This document shows, in pieces, positions 8,986 through 17,822 of a DNA stretch of 64,000 nt (position 1 is its first letter; each line of letters starts with the position of its first letter). The DNA is from Deltaproteobacteria bacterium (GTDB lineage: Bacteria; Myxococcota; JACPTQ01), in the NCBI GenBank assembly GCA_016192705.1, contig JACPTQ010000060.1, forward strand, positions 1-64,000. Direction: 5' to 3'. The notes under the pieces were generated by a model. That model was not told where the DNA came from. It saw nothing but the letters and a program-made list of their open reading frames with translations, and made no database searches. Both the position numbers and the translations under genes were made by a program.

Positions 8986-10584
8986 TCAAAGCCCCGCCTT
9001 CCCTGGGTTCAGCACGCCCGCCGGATCGAGCTCTGCTTTGAGCGCGCGAAAAATCGCCATCGCGGGCCCCACTTCGCGCTTCGCGAACGGCGCCTTCGAT
9101 AGCCCAACGCCGTGGTGATGCGTCACGGAACCACCGGCGCGCGCCGCCGCAAGAAGCGCCGCCGCGATGGTTCGGTCGTACGTCGCGCGTGTTTCGTCGA
9201 GGGTCTCACCGCGCCCCGCAAAGGTGAAGTAAACCGAGCAGCCGTCGACATAAGCGTGGCTCATGTGCGCCATCACGAAGACCGTCTCGCCCAGCGCTCG
9301 CCGCACAGCCTCCGCGAGCCCAACGAAGCGACTCCACGGTGCCGCGAATTCAAGCGTGTCGACAAAAAGTCCCATCTCGAAGAACGTCGGAAGCTTGTAC
9401 GAGATGTGGTAGCGCCGCGCGAACCACATTTCCGCGGGCCCAGGCCCAAGATCGCGCGCGCCCTGCTTGAGCAAAATCTCGCGTGCCGCGGCCTCGTCGC
9501 GCTCGGGGTTGTCGGCGCACGCATCTTCGTACATCGTGACGAGGAGGCAGTTACCCGGCGCAAATCCGGCGAGCCGATTGAGCAGCGCAGGCGACCGAAG
9601 CCCCGCCCGAAGCGCCGCGCCGCCCAGCTCGCGCGCGAGTCGTTTCTTGAGTGACGCAAACGCACCGCCGGGAGACGCCACGCGTCGCCATCTTTCCGGG
9701 TGTGCGACGTCGAGCGATTTGGGCGGCTTGTTGATCCACGTGTCGAACTCGTCGTAAAGGCGAAGCACGGCCGGCTCAAGTCCGGCCTGCATAATCGCCC
9801 GCATCGCATCGCACCCCGCGGCAACGCTCGGAAACGCGAACGCACGAAACGCACGCGCCGTCGGCGCCGGGTGAAGCCGCAGCGTCGCATCGGTGATGAC
9901 GCCGAGCAGCCCCTCGCTCCCGATGAACGCCTGCATCCAACCCGTATCGAGCCGCGTCGCGCCGGTGTCGTCGATCTCGCCGACCGCGAAGAGGCCGCGT
10001 GGCGTCGCGAATCGCAGGCCAAGCACTTGGTCCTCAATTTTTCCGTACTTCGACGAGAGCTGGCCGCCCGAACGTGTCGCGATCCAGCCGCCAAGACTCG
10101 AGCAGTAAATCGACGACGGAAAGTGCCCGAGCGTCATACCGTTTCGATTCAGCTCGTCTTCGAGAAGCTGTCCCATGACGCCGCCGTCCGCGCGCACCGT
10201 CCACGCGTCGCGATCGACCGCTCCGATGCGATCGAGACGCTTCAAGTCGACGATCACCGCTCCATTAAGCGCAACGGTCCCGCCGCAAACACCAGAACCC
10301 GCACCATACGGCACGATCGGCGTCGCCGTTTCACTCGCCGCAACGACAACCTTGAGTACGTCACTTTCGCTCGCCGGCCATATAACCGCGGTCGGCCGAT
10401 TTTCGATAACCCCCTCGCGCACCGCAATCGTCCCGCGCGGCCACAAATCGCGCGCGTAAAGCGCCGTGTGCAGCGGGCGCGTGGAGACAGCCGCCTCTCC
10501 GATCTCCGAACGTACTCGAGAAAGGAACAACGCCTTATCGTCGCTTGCCGAACTTGCCGCGGAAACACCCGACACGCGGCGCAC
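8986..10584 (-). CDS. FAD-linked oxidase of the alkylglycerone-phosphate synthase (AGPS) type
   Basis: 532 residues from GTG 10584. It has a PCMH-type FAD-binding domain (IVPYGAGSGVCGGTVAL, AWTVRADGGVMGQLLEDEL, then PSSIYCSSLGGWIATRSGGQ and SSKYGKIED, then FIGSEGLLGVITDATLRLHP). The C-terminal FAD-oxidase domain ends with HHHGVGLSKAPF and DPAGVLNPGK. The GGWIATRS and SSKYGKIED blocks and the HHHG motif near the end point to the AGPS branch, which makes the ether bond of ether lipids in eukaryotes and myxobacteria. D-lactate or glycolate oxidase remains possible. It heads an operon with the GlcE-like gene. Confidence 0.86.
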   Translation of the reverse strand: MRRVSGVSAASSASDDKALFLSRVRSEIGEAAVSTRPLHTALYARDLWPRGTIAVREGVIENRPTAVIWPASESDVLKVVVAASETATPIVPYGAGSGVCGGTVALNGAVIVDLKRLDRIGAVDRDAWTVRADGGVMGQLLEDELNRNGMTLGHFPSSIYCSSLGGWIATRSGGQLSSKYGKIEDQVLGLRFATPRGLFAVGEIDDTGATRLDTGWMQAFIGSEGLLGVITDATLRLHPAPTARAFRAFAFPSVAAGCDAMRAIMQAGLEPAVLRLYDEFDTWINKPPKSLDVAHPERWRRVASPGGAFASLKKRLARELGGAALRAGLRSPALLNRLAGFAPGNCLLVTMYEDACADNPERDEAAAREILLKQGARDLGPGPAEMWFARRYHISYKLPTFFEMGLFVDTLEFAAPWSRFVGLAEAVRRALGETVFVMAHMSHAYVDGCSVYFTFAGRGETLDETRATYDRTIAAALLAAARAGGSVTHHHGVGLSKAPFAKREVGPAMAIFRALKAELDPAGVLNPGKAGL

Positions 10585-10642
10585 GTTACCATGCGACGCG
10601 GGCCCGTGGCATTCCTTTGGCGTCTGGCCACGGTCCGACCGT

Positions 10643-11641
10643 TTGCAATCGTGTTACGCGCCCGTTACCGTCCAAGGAACCGATTGCGACGGGAAACGCG
10701 TATCGCAGCACGCGCTCTCGACGGGAGACGGGCGCTTTGCCTTCAACAACGTTCCGGGCCGCAGCCGACGCGTCGTTCTCAAAAAGGGATCGTTTCGAAC
10801 CGAACGCGCGCTCTCGGGAACGGTGTCAACGTCAGGAGCAACCACGTCGCCCGGCACCGGCGCCACCGACGAACACGAGGTCTGCTTTGACCCCAACGCC
10901 GCGAAGATCGCTGTCATCAAAGGTTCATACGACCGCGTTCAGGATCTTCTGTCGCACCTTGGATTTGCCTACGATCTCCACGACGCAGACGGCTCAAAGC
11001 CCATCTGGGACTACAAAACAGGTAAATACATCTACTTGCCAAACACAACAAATGTGCTGCTGAATCGCGACTTGCTACTCGCTCATGACATTCTCATGGT
11101 GAACTGCGGAAGCAGCGTTGAGCCCAGCGCCTTCGGCGACAAATGGCTGACGGTCGTCGCAAACCTCCGCGCGTTCCTGGCCGCCGGCAAATCGATCTAC
11201 GTTTCCGATTGGGCGTTTCCGGTTCTCGAAGCTCTCTACCCGGATGTCGCCGATTTTCTCGGGACCGACAGCGATGTCACCGACGTTCGCTCGGGCTGGG
11301 CGCCCACACAAACAGTGAACGCGACCGTGACAAATGCCACCGTCGCCGCGCAAGTCGGCAGCGACCACGTCAACGTCGTCTTCGACCTCGGCGGATGGGC
11401 CGTCATGGCGAGCGCAACAGCCGGTTCGGAGGTCCTCATCAAGTCTAACCTTGCGCGACAATGCCCGTGGAACTCTACATCGTGTCTTTCGAACGACCTC
11501 AAGCCTCTAAACGACGCCCCGCTTACGATTCTTTTCCGTTCGCCATCCGGCGGAAAGGTTCTGTACACGTCGTTCCATTGGGACGCCAATGGCACCGCCG
11601 CGATGTCAAAACTCCTTCGCGCCGTGCTGCTCATGCTGTGA
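10643..11641 (+). CDS. Secreted-type protein with carboxypeptidase-regulatory-like domain, start uncertain or 5' truncated
   Basis: The conserved reading frame begins near SCYAPVTVQGTDCDGK and continues with GDGRFAFNNVPGRSRRVVLKKGSFRTE, a carboxypeptidase-regulatory-like beta-sandwich. It is followed by a Rossmann-like part: AKIAVIKGSYDRVQDLLSHLGF, HDILMVNCGSS, AGKSIYVSDWAFPV, VVFDLGGWAVM and KVLYTSFHWDANG. I place the start at TTG 10643 (332 residues), but there is no Shine-Dalgarno site or signal peptide. Relatives normally begin with a lipoprotein leader. The open frame extends upstream to 10466, antisense to the AGPS-like gene, without a convincing start. Either the 5' end is lost or a frameshift hides it. 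Confidence 0.6.
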   Translation: MQSCYAPVTVQGTDCDGKRVSQHALSTGDGRFAFNNVPGRSRRVVLKKGSFRTERALSGTVSTSGATTSPGTGATDEHEVCFDPNAAKIAVIKGSYDRVQDLLSHLGFAYDLHDADGSKPIWDYKTGKYIYLPNTTNVLLNRDLLLAHDILMVNCGSSVEPSAFGDKWLTVVANLRAFLAAGKSIYVSDWAFPVLEALYPDVADFLGTDSDVTDVRSGWAPTQTVNATVTNATVAAQVGSDHVNVVFDLGGWAVMASATAGSEVLIKSNLARQCPWNSTSCLSNDLKPLNDAPLTILFRSPSGGKVLYTSFHWDANGTAAMSKLLRAVLLML

Positions 11642-11645
11642 CGTC

Positions 11646-11779
11646 TAACAGGTTGCTGAAAAATGTCCAGATGCAAGGCAGGCGCGGAAAGCCGCGACCG
11701 GACGCTGTACTCAGATGTACGCGGAAGGGAGCGGCGACGCGCCAACGCCGCAGATGGGCGTTTTTCAGCAACCTGCTAA
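11646..11779. repeat. 134-bp inverted-repeat (REP/MITE-like) element between convergent genes
   Basis: The left end reads TAACAGGTTGCTGAAAAA; the reverse complement of the right end reads TTAGCAGGTTGCTGAAAAA. The interior is also roughly symmetric (CCAGATGC...GGCGCG against CCCATCTGCGG...GGCGCG), so the whole unit could fold into one long hairpin. It sits between two convergent genes and could act as a bidirectional terminator. The TAG stop of the MepA-like gene lies in its right arm. No second copy is in the window. Confidence 0.8.
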
Positions 11780-13032
11780 GGTTCTTCGAAAAACTCAAGT
11801 GGTATCGACGAAGTCCCCGCACCACCATCGACGGTTTCGTAAGCCGCTTCGCTGACGCGAATATGGATATGGTTGTCGTGGTTCGGCCAGTGCTGGAGGT
11901 GCCGCCCGTCGGAGTACAGCGCGAGCAACTCGCGCCCGATGACGCCGGCATCGACGCCGCGTCGCGCGCCCGCGACAACGCTCGGAATTAGTTCGCGGTC
12001 GAGAAACGACATCGTCACGCGTCCCGATTGCAAGAAACCCGCGTACTGCCGCGCATTCGCGAAGCCGTCGAAATTTGTCATCGACCCGGGCACGCACTCG
12101 CGGCCACCGCTCACCGTGCGCCGCGTGCAGTAGCTGCGCCACGGTGCTTCGCCATCGAGTCCGTAAAGCGAGATGTCGACGTCTTTCCCGCGCTGATGCG
12201 AGACGTGGCGAAGCGCGCCGGTATCGGAACCTGGCGTCAGGCCGTCCCATTGCGAAAGATCCTCGGGCGCAAACGGCGCCATCCCGGCCTCTGCGATTTT
12301 GCTTGCGGCGTACCGCAACATCATCACGAGATCACGGCGCCCAAACTGATATCTGTAGACCGCCTTTGAAATGTCGTAGCCATCGCGCGCGATGTCGTTT
12401 GGAAGCGGCAGCTGAAGAAGGCGCACGCAATCGGCTGAGCAACGGGGGCCATCCGCGTACGGCGTTCGCGTGACCGTGAGCTTCGCCGCCGCGGCCGACG
12501 CGAGGTTTCGCGATCGCACGCGCGCCCAAAACGTGCGCGGACCCGACGCATCGACAACCGCAAGGAACCGGAGTCCCGGCCCCGCATCGGTAACGCCGAG
12601 ATGCACCGGCGCGATGCCGTCCCAGCGCTCGACCGACAGCGTGATGCCGCGATGCGCTTTGTCGAAGCTGAGCGCAAACGCAACATGCTCGTTCGCCGCG
12701 ACTTCGACGCGATACGCGACGTCATCGCTCGCCGCAAGCGTCATCTCGTTTGTTGGTTCTGCGACGCGCTCGCCGCTCACCGCCCCCGGCGGCGCAACCC
12801 CCGGACCGGCGACACGAATCGGTCCCGCATCCGCTCCCGCCCCTACATCCGCACCCGCATCCGCTCCCGCACCCGAATCCGCGTCCGTACTCGAGCCCGC
12901 GTCTATCACCGGCAGCGATGGCGCAGGTGTTCCACCAGGATCTTGCCCATTTCTCGGCGCTTCGCCGCCGCAAGCGACGACAAGCACACCGAACCCGACT
13001 GTGACGTGGGCAAAGAGACGCCAGTTGAGCAT
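11776..13032 (-). CDS. Lipoprotein with MepA-like (LAS-family, M74) murein endopeptidase domain
   Basis: 418 residues from ATG 13032. The leader ends in a lipobox LVVAC and is followed by a short Asp-Ala-Gly-rich linker (residues of about 35-70). A beta-rich middle domain follows. The C-terminal 200 residues carry SHQRGKDVDISLYG and HWPNHDNHIHIRVS, matching the zinc ligands His/Asp and HxH of penicillin-insensitive murein endopeptidases, which cut peptidoglycan cross-links. Acting as an envelope-anchored hydrolase is likely. The stop codon falls inside the adjacent inverted-repeat element, so the natural C-terminus may have been altered by its insertion. Confidence 0.85.
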   Translation of the reverse strand: MLNWRLFAHVTVGFGVLVVACGGEAPRNGQDPGGTPAPSLPVIDAGSSTDADSGAGADAGADVGAGADAGPIRVAGPGVAPPGAVSGERVAEPTNEMTLAASDDVAYRVEVAANEHVAFALSFDKAHRGITLSVERWDGIAPVHLGVTDAGPGLRFLAVVDASGPRTFWARVRSRNLASAAAAKLTVTRTPYADGPRCSADCVRLLQLPLPNDIARDGYDISKAVYRYQFGRRDLVMMLRYAASKIAEAGMAPFAPEDLSQWDGLTPGSDTGALRHVSHQRGKDVDISLYGLDGEAPWRSYCTRRTVSGGRECVPGSMTNFDGFANARQYAGFLQSGRVTMSFLDRELIPSVVAGARRGVDAGVIGRELLALYSDGRHLQHWPNHDNHIHIRVSEAAYETVDGGAGTSSIPLEFFEEP

Positions 13033-13102
13033 CCGAGGAATATAGCAGAACCGACCACATTTCACCACCGCGAAATATGGAATCAACAATGAACCTAATT
13101 AC

Positions 13103-14854
13103 TTAACGCGGCGCATTGGACGAACCGCGGCGTTCGCGCCGTCCACCCGACGTTGGCTGTTGGGCGTCCTGCGCGGCTTTCGCCCACGAATCGCGCAGCG
13201 ACACGATGCGATTGAAAACAGGCGCGCCCGGCTTCGCGTCGATCGGGTCGACGAAATAAAACCCTTTTCGCTCGAATTGGTACCGCTCGCCCGCGACCGC
13301 AGCCTTGAGACTCGACTCCCCGAGGGCGCCCGAGAGCGTTACGAGCGACGCCGGGTTTAGGTACGCCTTGAAGTCGGTGCCGTCTTTCGCCCCCGCGGGG
13401 TTTGGCACCGTGAACAAGCGATCGTAAAGCCGAACTTCAACCGGCACCGCATGCGCAGCCGACACCCAGTGAATCGCGCCGCCGATCTTTCGCCCGTCCT
13501 TCGGGTTCGCACCACGCGTCTCCGGGTCAATCGTCGCGCGCAATTCCACAATGGCGCCCGTCTTCTCGTCTTTCACGACGCCGACACACTTCATCACATA
13601 GCTCCAGCGCAGCCGCACCTCGCGCCCTGGCGCCAGCCGAAAGAATTTTTTCGGCGGTTCTTCCATGAAGTCCTCGCGCTCGATATAGATGATACACGAA
13701 AACGGCACGTTCCGCGCCCCCATGCGCGGCGGATCATCCGGAAAGAACGGCGCCAGGGTCTCCTCGACCGCGCTCTCCGCGACATTCTCGATGACGACGC
13801 GAAGCGGATCGTGCACCACCATGACGCGCCGCACTTTCGGGTCGAGGACGTCGCGCACGCACGCTTCGAGCATCCCCATATCGACGGTGCTGTTCGCCCG
13901 CGCAACGCCGACCTTGTCACAAAACGCGCGAATCGCCTCAGGCGTCACACCGCGTCGCCGCAACCCCGCAATCGTCAGCATCCGCGGATCGTCCCAACCG
14001 CGAACGTGTCCGTCCTTCACGAGTTCGATCAGCATTCGCTTCGACATGACCGTGTAGTTCAAGCCGAGCCGCGCAAATTCATACTGCGTGGGCCGATGCG
14101 GAAGCGCGAGCTGCTCAAGGAACCACTCATAGAGAGGTCGATGGTCTTCGAATTCGAGCGTGCAAATCGAATGCGTGATCCCCTCAATCGCGTCCGACTG
14201 CCCGTGCGCCCAATCGTACGACGGGTAGATGCACCACGCGTCGCCGCTGCGATGATGCGACGTCTTGCGAATTCGATACATCACCGGGTCGCGCATGTTG
14301 ACGTTGGGCGACGCCATGTCGATCTTCGCTCGCAGCGTTTTCGCGCCGTCGTCGAACTCGCCCGCGCGCATCCGCCGAAACAGGTCGAGGTTTTGTTCGA
14401 CCGACCGCCCACGAAACGGGCTGTCGCGCCCCGGCTCCGTAAACGTTCCACGCGTGTGCCGAATCTCGTCGGCGTTCAAGTCGCAAACGTACGCCTTGCC
14501 CGCGGCAATGAGTTTCTCCGCCCAATCGTAAAGCTGACCAAAATAATCGGCCGCGTGGTAAAGGTGCTCGCCCCAATTAAACCCCAGCCAGCGAATGTCC
14601 TCTTTGATCGAGTCGATGTATTCGACGTCTTCCTTGACCGGGTTCGTGTCGTCGAAGCGCAGATGGCATCGCCCCCTGTAATCGCGTGCGAGCCCGAAGT
14701 TGAGGCAAATCGATTTCGCGTGCCCAATGTGTAGGTACCCGTTCGGCTCGGGCGGAAACCGTGTCACGACTTTGCCGCCGTGTTTTCCAGCGGCGATATC
14801 GGCGTCGATGATCGTTCGCAAAAAATTGGTTGGTCGGTTTTCGGGTTCCGTCAT
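13103..14854 (-). CDS. glnS: Glutaminyl-tRNA synthetase
   Basis: 583 residues from ATG 14854 ([11 protein letters not shown]). It attaches glutamine to tRNA-Gln. The class I signatures are present: [17 protein letters not shown] (HIGH motif) and YTVMSKRML (KMSKS equivalent). The GlnRS-specific [20 protein letters not shown] and the C-terminal anticodon-binding beta-barrels also fit. It directly follows tRNA-Gln(CUG), leaving about 14 nt between the encoded CCA end and the ATG and no Shine-Dalgarno in that leader. A three-codon reading frame (ATG 14862) ends in a TGA overlapping the glnS ATG. Confidence 0.97.
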   Translation of the reverse strand: MTEPENRPTNFLRTIIDADIAAGKHGGKVVTRFPPEPNGYLHIGHAKSICLNFGLARDYRGRCHLRFDDTNPVKEDVEYIDSIKEDIRWLGFNWGEHLYHAADYFGQLYDWAEKLIAAGKAYVCDLNADEIRHTRGTFTEPGRDSPFRGRSVEQNLDLFRRMRAGEFDDGAKTLRAKIDMASPNVNMRDPVMYRIRKTSHHRSGDAWCIYPSYDWAHGQSDAIEGITHSICTLEFEDHRPLYEWFLEQLALPHRPTQYEFARLGLNYTVMSKRMLIELVKDGHVRGWDDPRMLTIAGLRRRGVTPEAIRAFCDKVGVARANSTVDMGMLEACVRDVLDPKVRRVMVVHDPLRVVIENVAESAVEETLAPFFPDDPPRMGARNVPFSCIIYIEREDFMEEPPKKFFRLAPGREVRLRWSYVMKCVGVVKDEKTGAIVELRATIDPETRGANPKDGRKIGGAIHWVSAAHAVPVEVRLYDRLFTVPNPAGAKDGTDFKAYLNPASLVTLSGALGESSLKAAVAGERYQFERKGFYFVDPIDAKPGAPVFNRIVSLRDSWAKAAQDAQQPTSGGRRERRGSSNAPR

Positions 14855-14868
14855 GTCGTCATTCGATT

Positions 14869-14943
14869 TGGCTGGGGCGGAGGGATTCGAACCCCCAGAT
14901 GGTGGATCCAGAGTCCACGGCCTTACCATTTGGCGACGCCCCA
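14869..14943 (-). tRNA. tRNA-Gln(CUG)
   Basis: On the minus strand the 75-nt gene begins TGGGGCGTCGCCAA and ends GCCCCAGCCA, with CCA encoded. The anticodon stem GTGGA/TCCAC encloses loop CTCTGGA, giving anticodon CUG. The T loop GGTTCGAATCC is canonical and the acceptor stem pairs fully. It lies 14 nt upstream of glnS in the same orientation, so its own synthetase is probably co-transcribed. Confidence 0.96.
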
Positions 14944-14997
14944 ATAGCAAAACGGATGTTATCGCGCGCGCAGAGCGGAGGTCAAACTCGATGCCAT

Positions 14998-15545
14998 CCC
15001 TGATCCCCGGATAGCGGAGAAGACTTCAGTGGGGCGGTCGGGGTTGGGCTCGCTCCGGCTCGCGGAAGTCCTCGGGTCTGACATTAGATGTGAGTCTGCG
15101 CGAAATGAATCAAACATCGTGAGAGCGGCAATTCCACGCCCCATCGGCACCTCATCCCCTGCGGACGCGAGCCTTCGCTTGCCCAATCCCCGCCCGCCCA
15201 ACCAGAAACTGGCCGTTTTCCTGGAACGGCGGTTAAGAGACTTGGGGGTCGATCGATCGTTAGCCGACACCCAGCGGGTGAACTCTTCGAACCGCCCGCA
15301 AGCCCCAAAATACGTCCCCGGAAAGCGGTCCGCCCGGATTCGCGTAGGGTCGGCAGGGGCTCGCATAGGCGCGCCTCCGCAGGGTCTGCATCGTGATATC
15401 GCGCGGGATTGCCGAGTTTTCGCATGCCTCTGCTAAGCGGCTCAATCGCGCGAGTGAGTTCAGACCCGAGGACGTCGGCGCGCCGAAGCGGCACCTGCCG
15501 ACCCTACGTACGGAAGAGACTTGGCCGCTTATCCGAGGATCGTGG
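14998..15545. mobile_element. Non-autonomous transposable element, copy 1 (about 85-bp TIRs, 8-bp TSD)
   Basis: The ends are inverted repeats: CCCTGATCCCCGGATAGCGG at the left, and CCACGATCCTCGGATAAGCGG as the reverse complement of the right. Similarity continues for about 85 bp to GTCCTCGGGTCTGA. The element is flanked by direct repeats GATGCCAT at 14990-14997 and 15546-15553, a convincing 8-bp target duplication. The interior (about 380 bp) has no conserved open frame that survives in both copies, so it looks non-coding. It matches 32132-32843 over its whole length. No transposase is present. The rest of this gene-free stretch (15554-15648) holds only the leader of the next gene. Confidence 0.9.
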
Positions 15546-15648
15546 GATGCCATTTGACATTTCGCCGCGCATACATACCCTGATGGTGATCCGCCTCAGC
15601 GATGGGTTGATGCGGGGGCGCGGCCTTAACGAAATGGAGGGTGGGCTT

Positions 15649-16608
15649 ATGTTCATTCGTCGTCTTTCAACTCTCGTCGTCTTCATGTTGGCTCTCGCGG
15701 CGTGCAAGAAGGAAGAAAAAGTCACGTACGTTTCGCCGGCGCTGGCGCCCCGGCCCGCACCCACGGTGCAAGGATCGACCGGTCTCAGCCAAGAGTCGTT
15801 CGATTTGCAAACGGCGATTGCACTACTTCGCACGAACAAAGTTAAGGATGCGCAGTCGCTCGAGGCCGCCATCAACGAAGGCGGGTCCGGCATCAACAAC
15901 GTCGACATCGATGGCGACGGGAAAACCGACTACGTTGCGATTCAGGAAACGGTTTCAGGCGCCGAGCGGCACCTGTCGTTCATGGCGTGCCCGTCGAGTA
16001 AACAGGGCGAGCCGGTCAAAATTGCGAGCGTGACCGTCCGTGACGCTGGCCAGCAGGTGTATGTCGGCGGCGGTTACACAAGCCTCGTGAGTGGGTACGA
16101 CAGCGTCTACTACTCGTATTACGTGCCGCGCATGTCGCTCGGCGACGCGCTGTTTCTCTCGTGGATGCTGAGTCCGCGCCCGCTGTGGGTTTATCGACCG
16201 TATGCGTACTACGGGGGTTGGGCACCGCGCCCAGTGCTCGCAGCGGCGACGTTGCGAACGACCCGCACAACGTACACGACGCAAACGCGCGTCGCGCCGG
16301 TTGCGAAGGCGGCTCCGCCCGCGAACTACGCATCGACCGCCGCCGTGAAGGCGCCGTCGCGGTTTGCGGCGCCGAAGGCTGGGACGGGGCTTTCGGGCAC
16401 CGCGGGCAAAATGCGGGACTATCGCGTCGACACGGGATCGAAGCCTTCCGGAACGGCGTTTGGGGCGCGACCTGCGGCGCCAAGCGCGGTGTCGAGGCCG
16501 AGCTCGTTTGGCGGTTCGTCGGCCGCGCGCCCGTCGACGTCGTGGGGCGGCGGAAGTCGTACGAGCTTCGGCGGGAGTCGCACGGGCTATTCGTCACGGC
16601 GTCGATAA
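15649..16608 (+). CDS. Predicted lipoprotein with calcium-binding-like loop and Ser/Gly/Arg-rich tail
   Basis: 319 residues from ATG 15649 with GGAGG at 15636-15640. The leader MFIRRLSTLVVFMLALAACK has the lipobox LAAC. Residues of about 75-90 contain VDIDGDGKTDYVA, a short DxDxDG calcium-loop-like motif. A hydrophobic, aromatic centre (YYSYYVPRMSLGDALFLSWML) gives way to a low-complexity Ala/Pro/Ser/Gly tail ending in repeated FGGS-type motifs. No family recognised. The next gene follows after 34 bp, so they probably form an operon. Confidence 0.78.
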   Translation: MFIRRLSTLVVFMLALAACKKEEKVTYVSPALAPRPAPTVQGSTGLSQESFDLQTAIALLRTNKVKDAQSLEAAINEGGSGINNVDIDGDGKTDYVAIQETVSGAERHLSFMACPSSKQGEPVKIASVTVRDAGQQVYVGGGYTSLVSGYDSVYYSYYVPRMSLGDALFLSWMLSPRPLWVYRPYAYYGGWAPRPVLAAATLRTTRTTYTTQTRVAPVAKAAPPANYASTAAVKAPSRFAAPKAGTGLSGTAGKMRDYRVDTGSKPSGTAFGARPAAPSAVSRPSSFGGSSAARPSTSWGGGSRTSFGGSRTGYSSRRR

Positions 16609-16642
16609 TCTCTGAATACCAGATAGAAAGAGAGGAATCGCT

Positions 16643-17734
16643 ATGCAGACAACCGGATCAACGACCCAGCCTGCGCGCGCGCGCCCCGACTGGGAAGAGG
16701 AGCTGATTCAAATTTCCGTTCTCTATCTCGCTCTCGAGTGTGGGCAAAAAATGCCGCTCGTCGGCGAGGGCGCGAGCGACTTGCAGCTCATTGAGAGCGA
16801 GCTTGCAACGATGCAGGCCAAGGGTCTCATCGGGATTGAGGGACAGGCGTGGATTGTCACGAAAGAGGGTCGTGCGATGCTCGGCCAGGTCGTGAAGATG
16901 TGCGACCAGCTCATGAAGTTCGAGATCTTTGGCGGCGTTCGCCTCACGCGAGAGCTGACGCCCGATGAGCGCCTCGATGACGATCCGCTTCAGTGCCGCG
17001 ACCACGTCTACGATCCGCGATTCGCCGCACCCGGGGAAGAAGACAGAGAGGCCAAGGACTTGCGCTTGGCGATGATCACGTTTTTGACGGAGCAGATGTC
17101 CGAAGCGCTCGGTGGGCAAGAGGTCGACCCGCGTCGCCTCGTGTTTTTGCAAAAGCTTTCATCCGGTCGGTTTCCGCGCCAAGACTTTTGGTTCCAGCTG
17201 CGACTTGGGACCTATTTCCGCGACGTCGAGAAAATCGCGCAGTCGGCGTATCAATGGAGGCAAATCGATCCATCGAGCGAAGAAAACTCGATGAACGCGA
17301 TGCGCATTCTGTACACCGCGGGGATGCTCGAACAGCGCAAGCGCGATGGAAACGAATGCGGCGGCTGCGGCATTCCGCTCGCGGTGTTTGAGCTGGGCGC
17401 CGCGCAAAACAAACAAGAGTTGACGAAGTGTCCAAATCCGGATTGCGGGGCCGACTACAATCCACCGAAGGCGCTCGTCGGGTTCGCGTGCCCAGCGTGC
17501 AACCGCGACATCCATGATGGCCAGACGCGGTGCGGCTGCGGCGCGATTATCGACCGCAGCCTGATGCCTGGGACGGTCCAGACGGAGACCGTTGCGCATA
17601 CGGAGACCGTGTATGAAACGGTTTGGGGCCACGGCTACGGGTATTACGGCTACGTTCCGTACGGCTACTACGATCCGTGGGATCCGTTCGTTGACGTTCT
17701 CGCGTTCGGATGCCTCTGCGCCGTCTTGTGGTGA
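16643..17734 (+). CDS. Winged-helix-like and zinc-ribbon protein of unknown function
   Basis: 363 residues from ATG 16643. The N-terminal 80 residues look like a winged-helix unit (IESELATMQAKGLIGIEGQAWIVTKEG). After a helical middle come paired Cys knuckles: CGGCGIP with CPNPDCGADY, then CPACNRDI with CGCGAII, as in double zinc ribbons. The C-terminus is very Tyr/Gly-rich (WGHGYGYYGYVPYGYYDPW) and ends in a short hydrophobic Cys-containing tail. There is no signal peptide. It may sense or bind a protein or nucleic acid; function is unknown. Confidence 0.8.
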   Translation: MQTTGSTTQPARARPDWEEELIQISVLYLALECGQKMPLVGEGASDLQLIESELATMQAKGLIGIEGQAWIVTKEGRAMLGQVVKMCDQLMKFEIFGGVRLTRELTPDERLDDDPLQCRDHVYDPRFAAPGEEDREAKDLRLAMITFLTEQMSEALGGQEVDPRRLVFLQKLSSGRFPRQDFWFQLRLGTYFRDVEKIAQSAYQWRQIDPSSEENSMNAMRILYTAGMLEQRKRDGNECGGCGIPLAVFELGAAQNKQELTKCPNPDCGADYNPPKALVGFACPACNRDIHDGQTRCGCGAIIDRSLMPGTVQTETVAHTETVYETVWGHGYGYYGYVPYGYYDPWDPFVDVLAFGCLCAVLW

Positions 17735-17822
17735 ATTGACTTCGGTCAGCGCTCGCCTCCGGCATCCGCACCTCGTTCCCCATCGCCCCCACTCCCGAGT
17801 CCGCAGAATCGCCCTTTCGCGC

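Noticed and set aside
9700-10890. A 396-codon plus-strand frame across the flavoprotein gene
   Set aside because: Arg-rich antisense shadow of the AGPS-like gene, with no conserved motifs.
14854-14950. An N-terminal extension of GlnRS reaching back through the tRNA
   Set aside because: Those codons are the tRNA-Gln gene read as protein; the family N-terminus begins at ATG 14854.
14959-15366. A 135-codon minus-strand reading frame inside transposable-element copy 1, with similar residues in copy 2
   Set aside because: The similarity follows from the repeat itself; the frame is broken in copy 2 and has no ribosome site, so I treat the element as non-coding.
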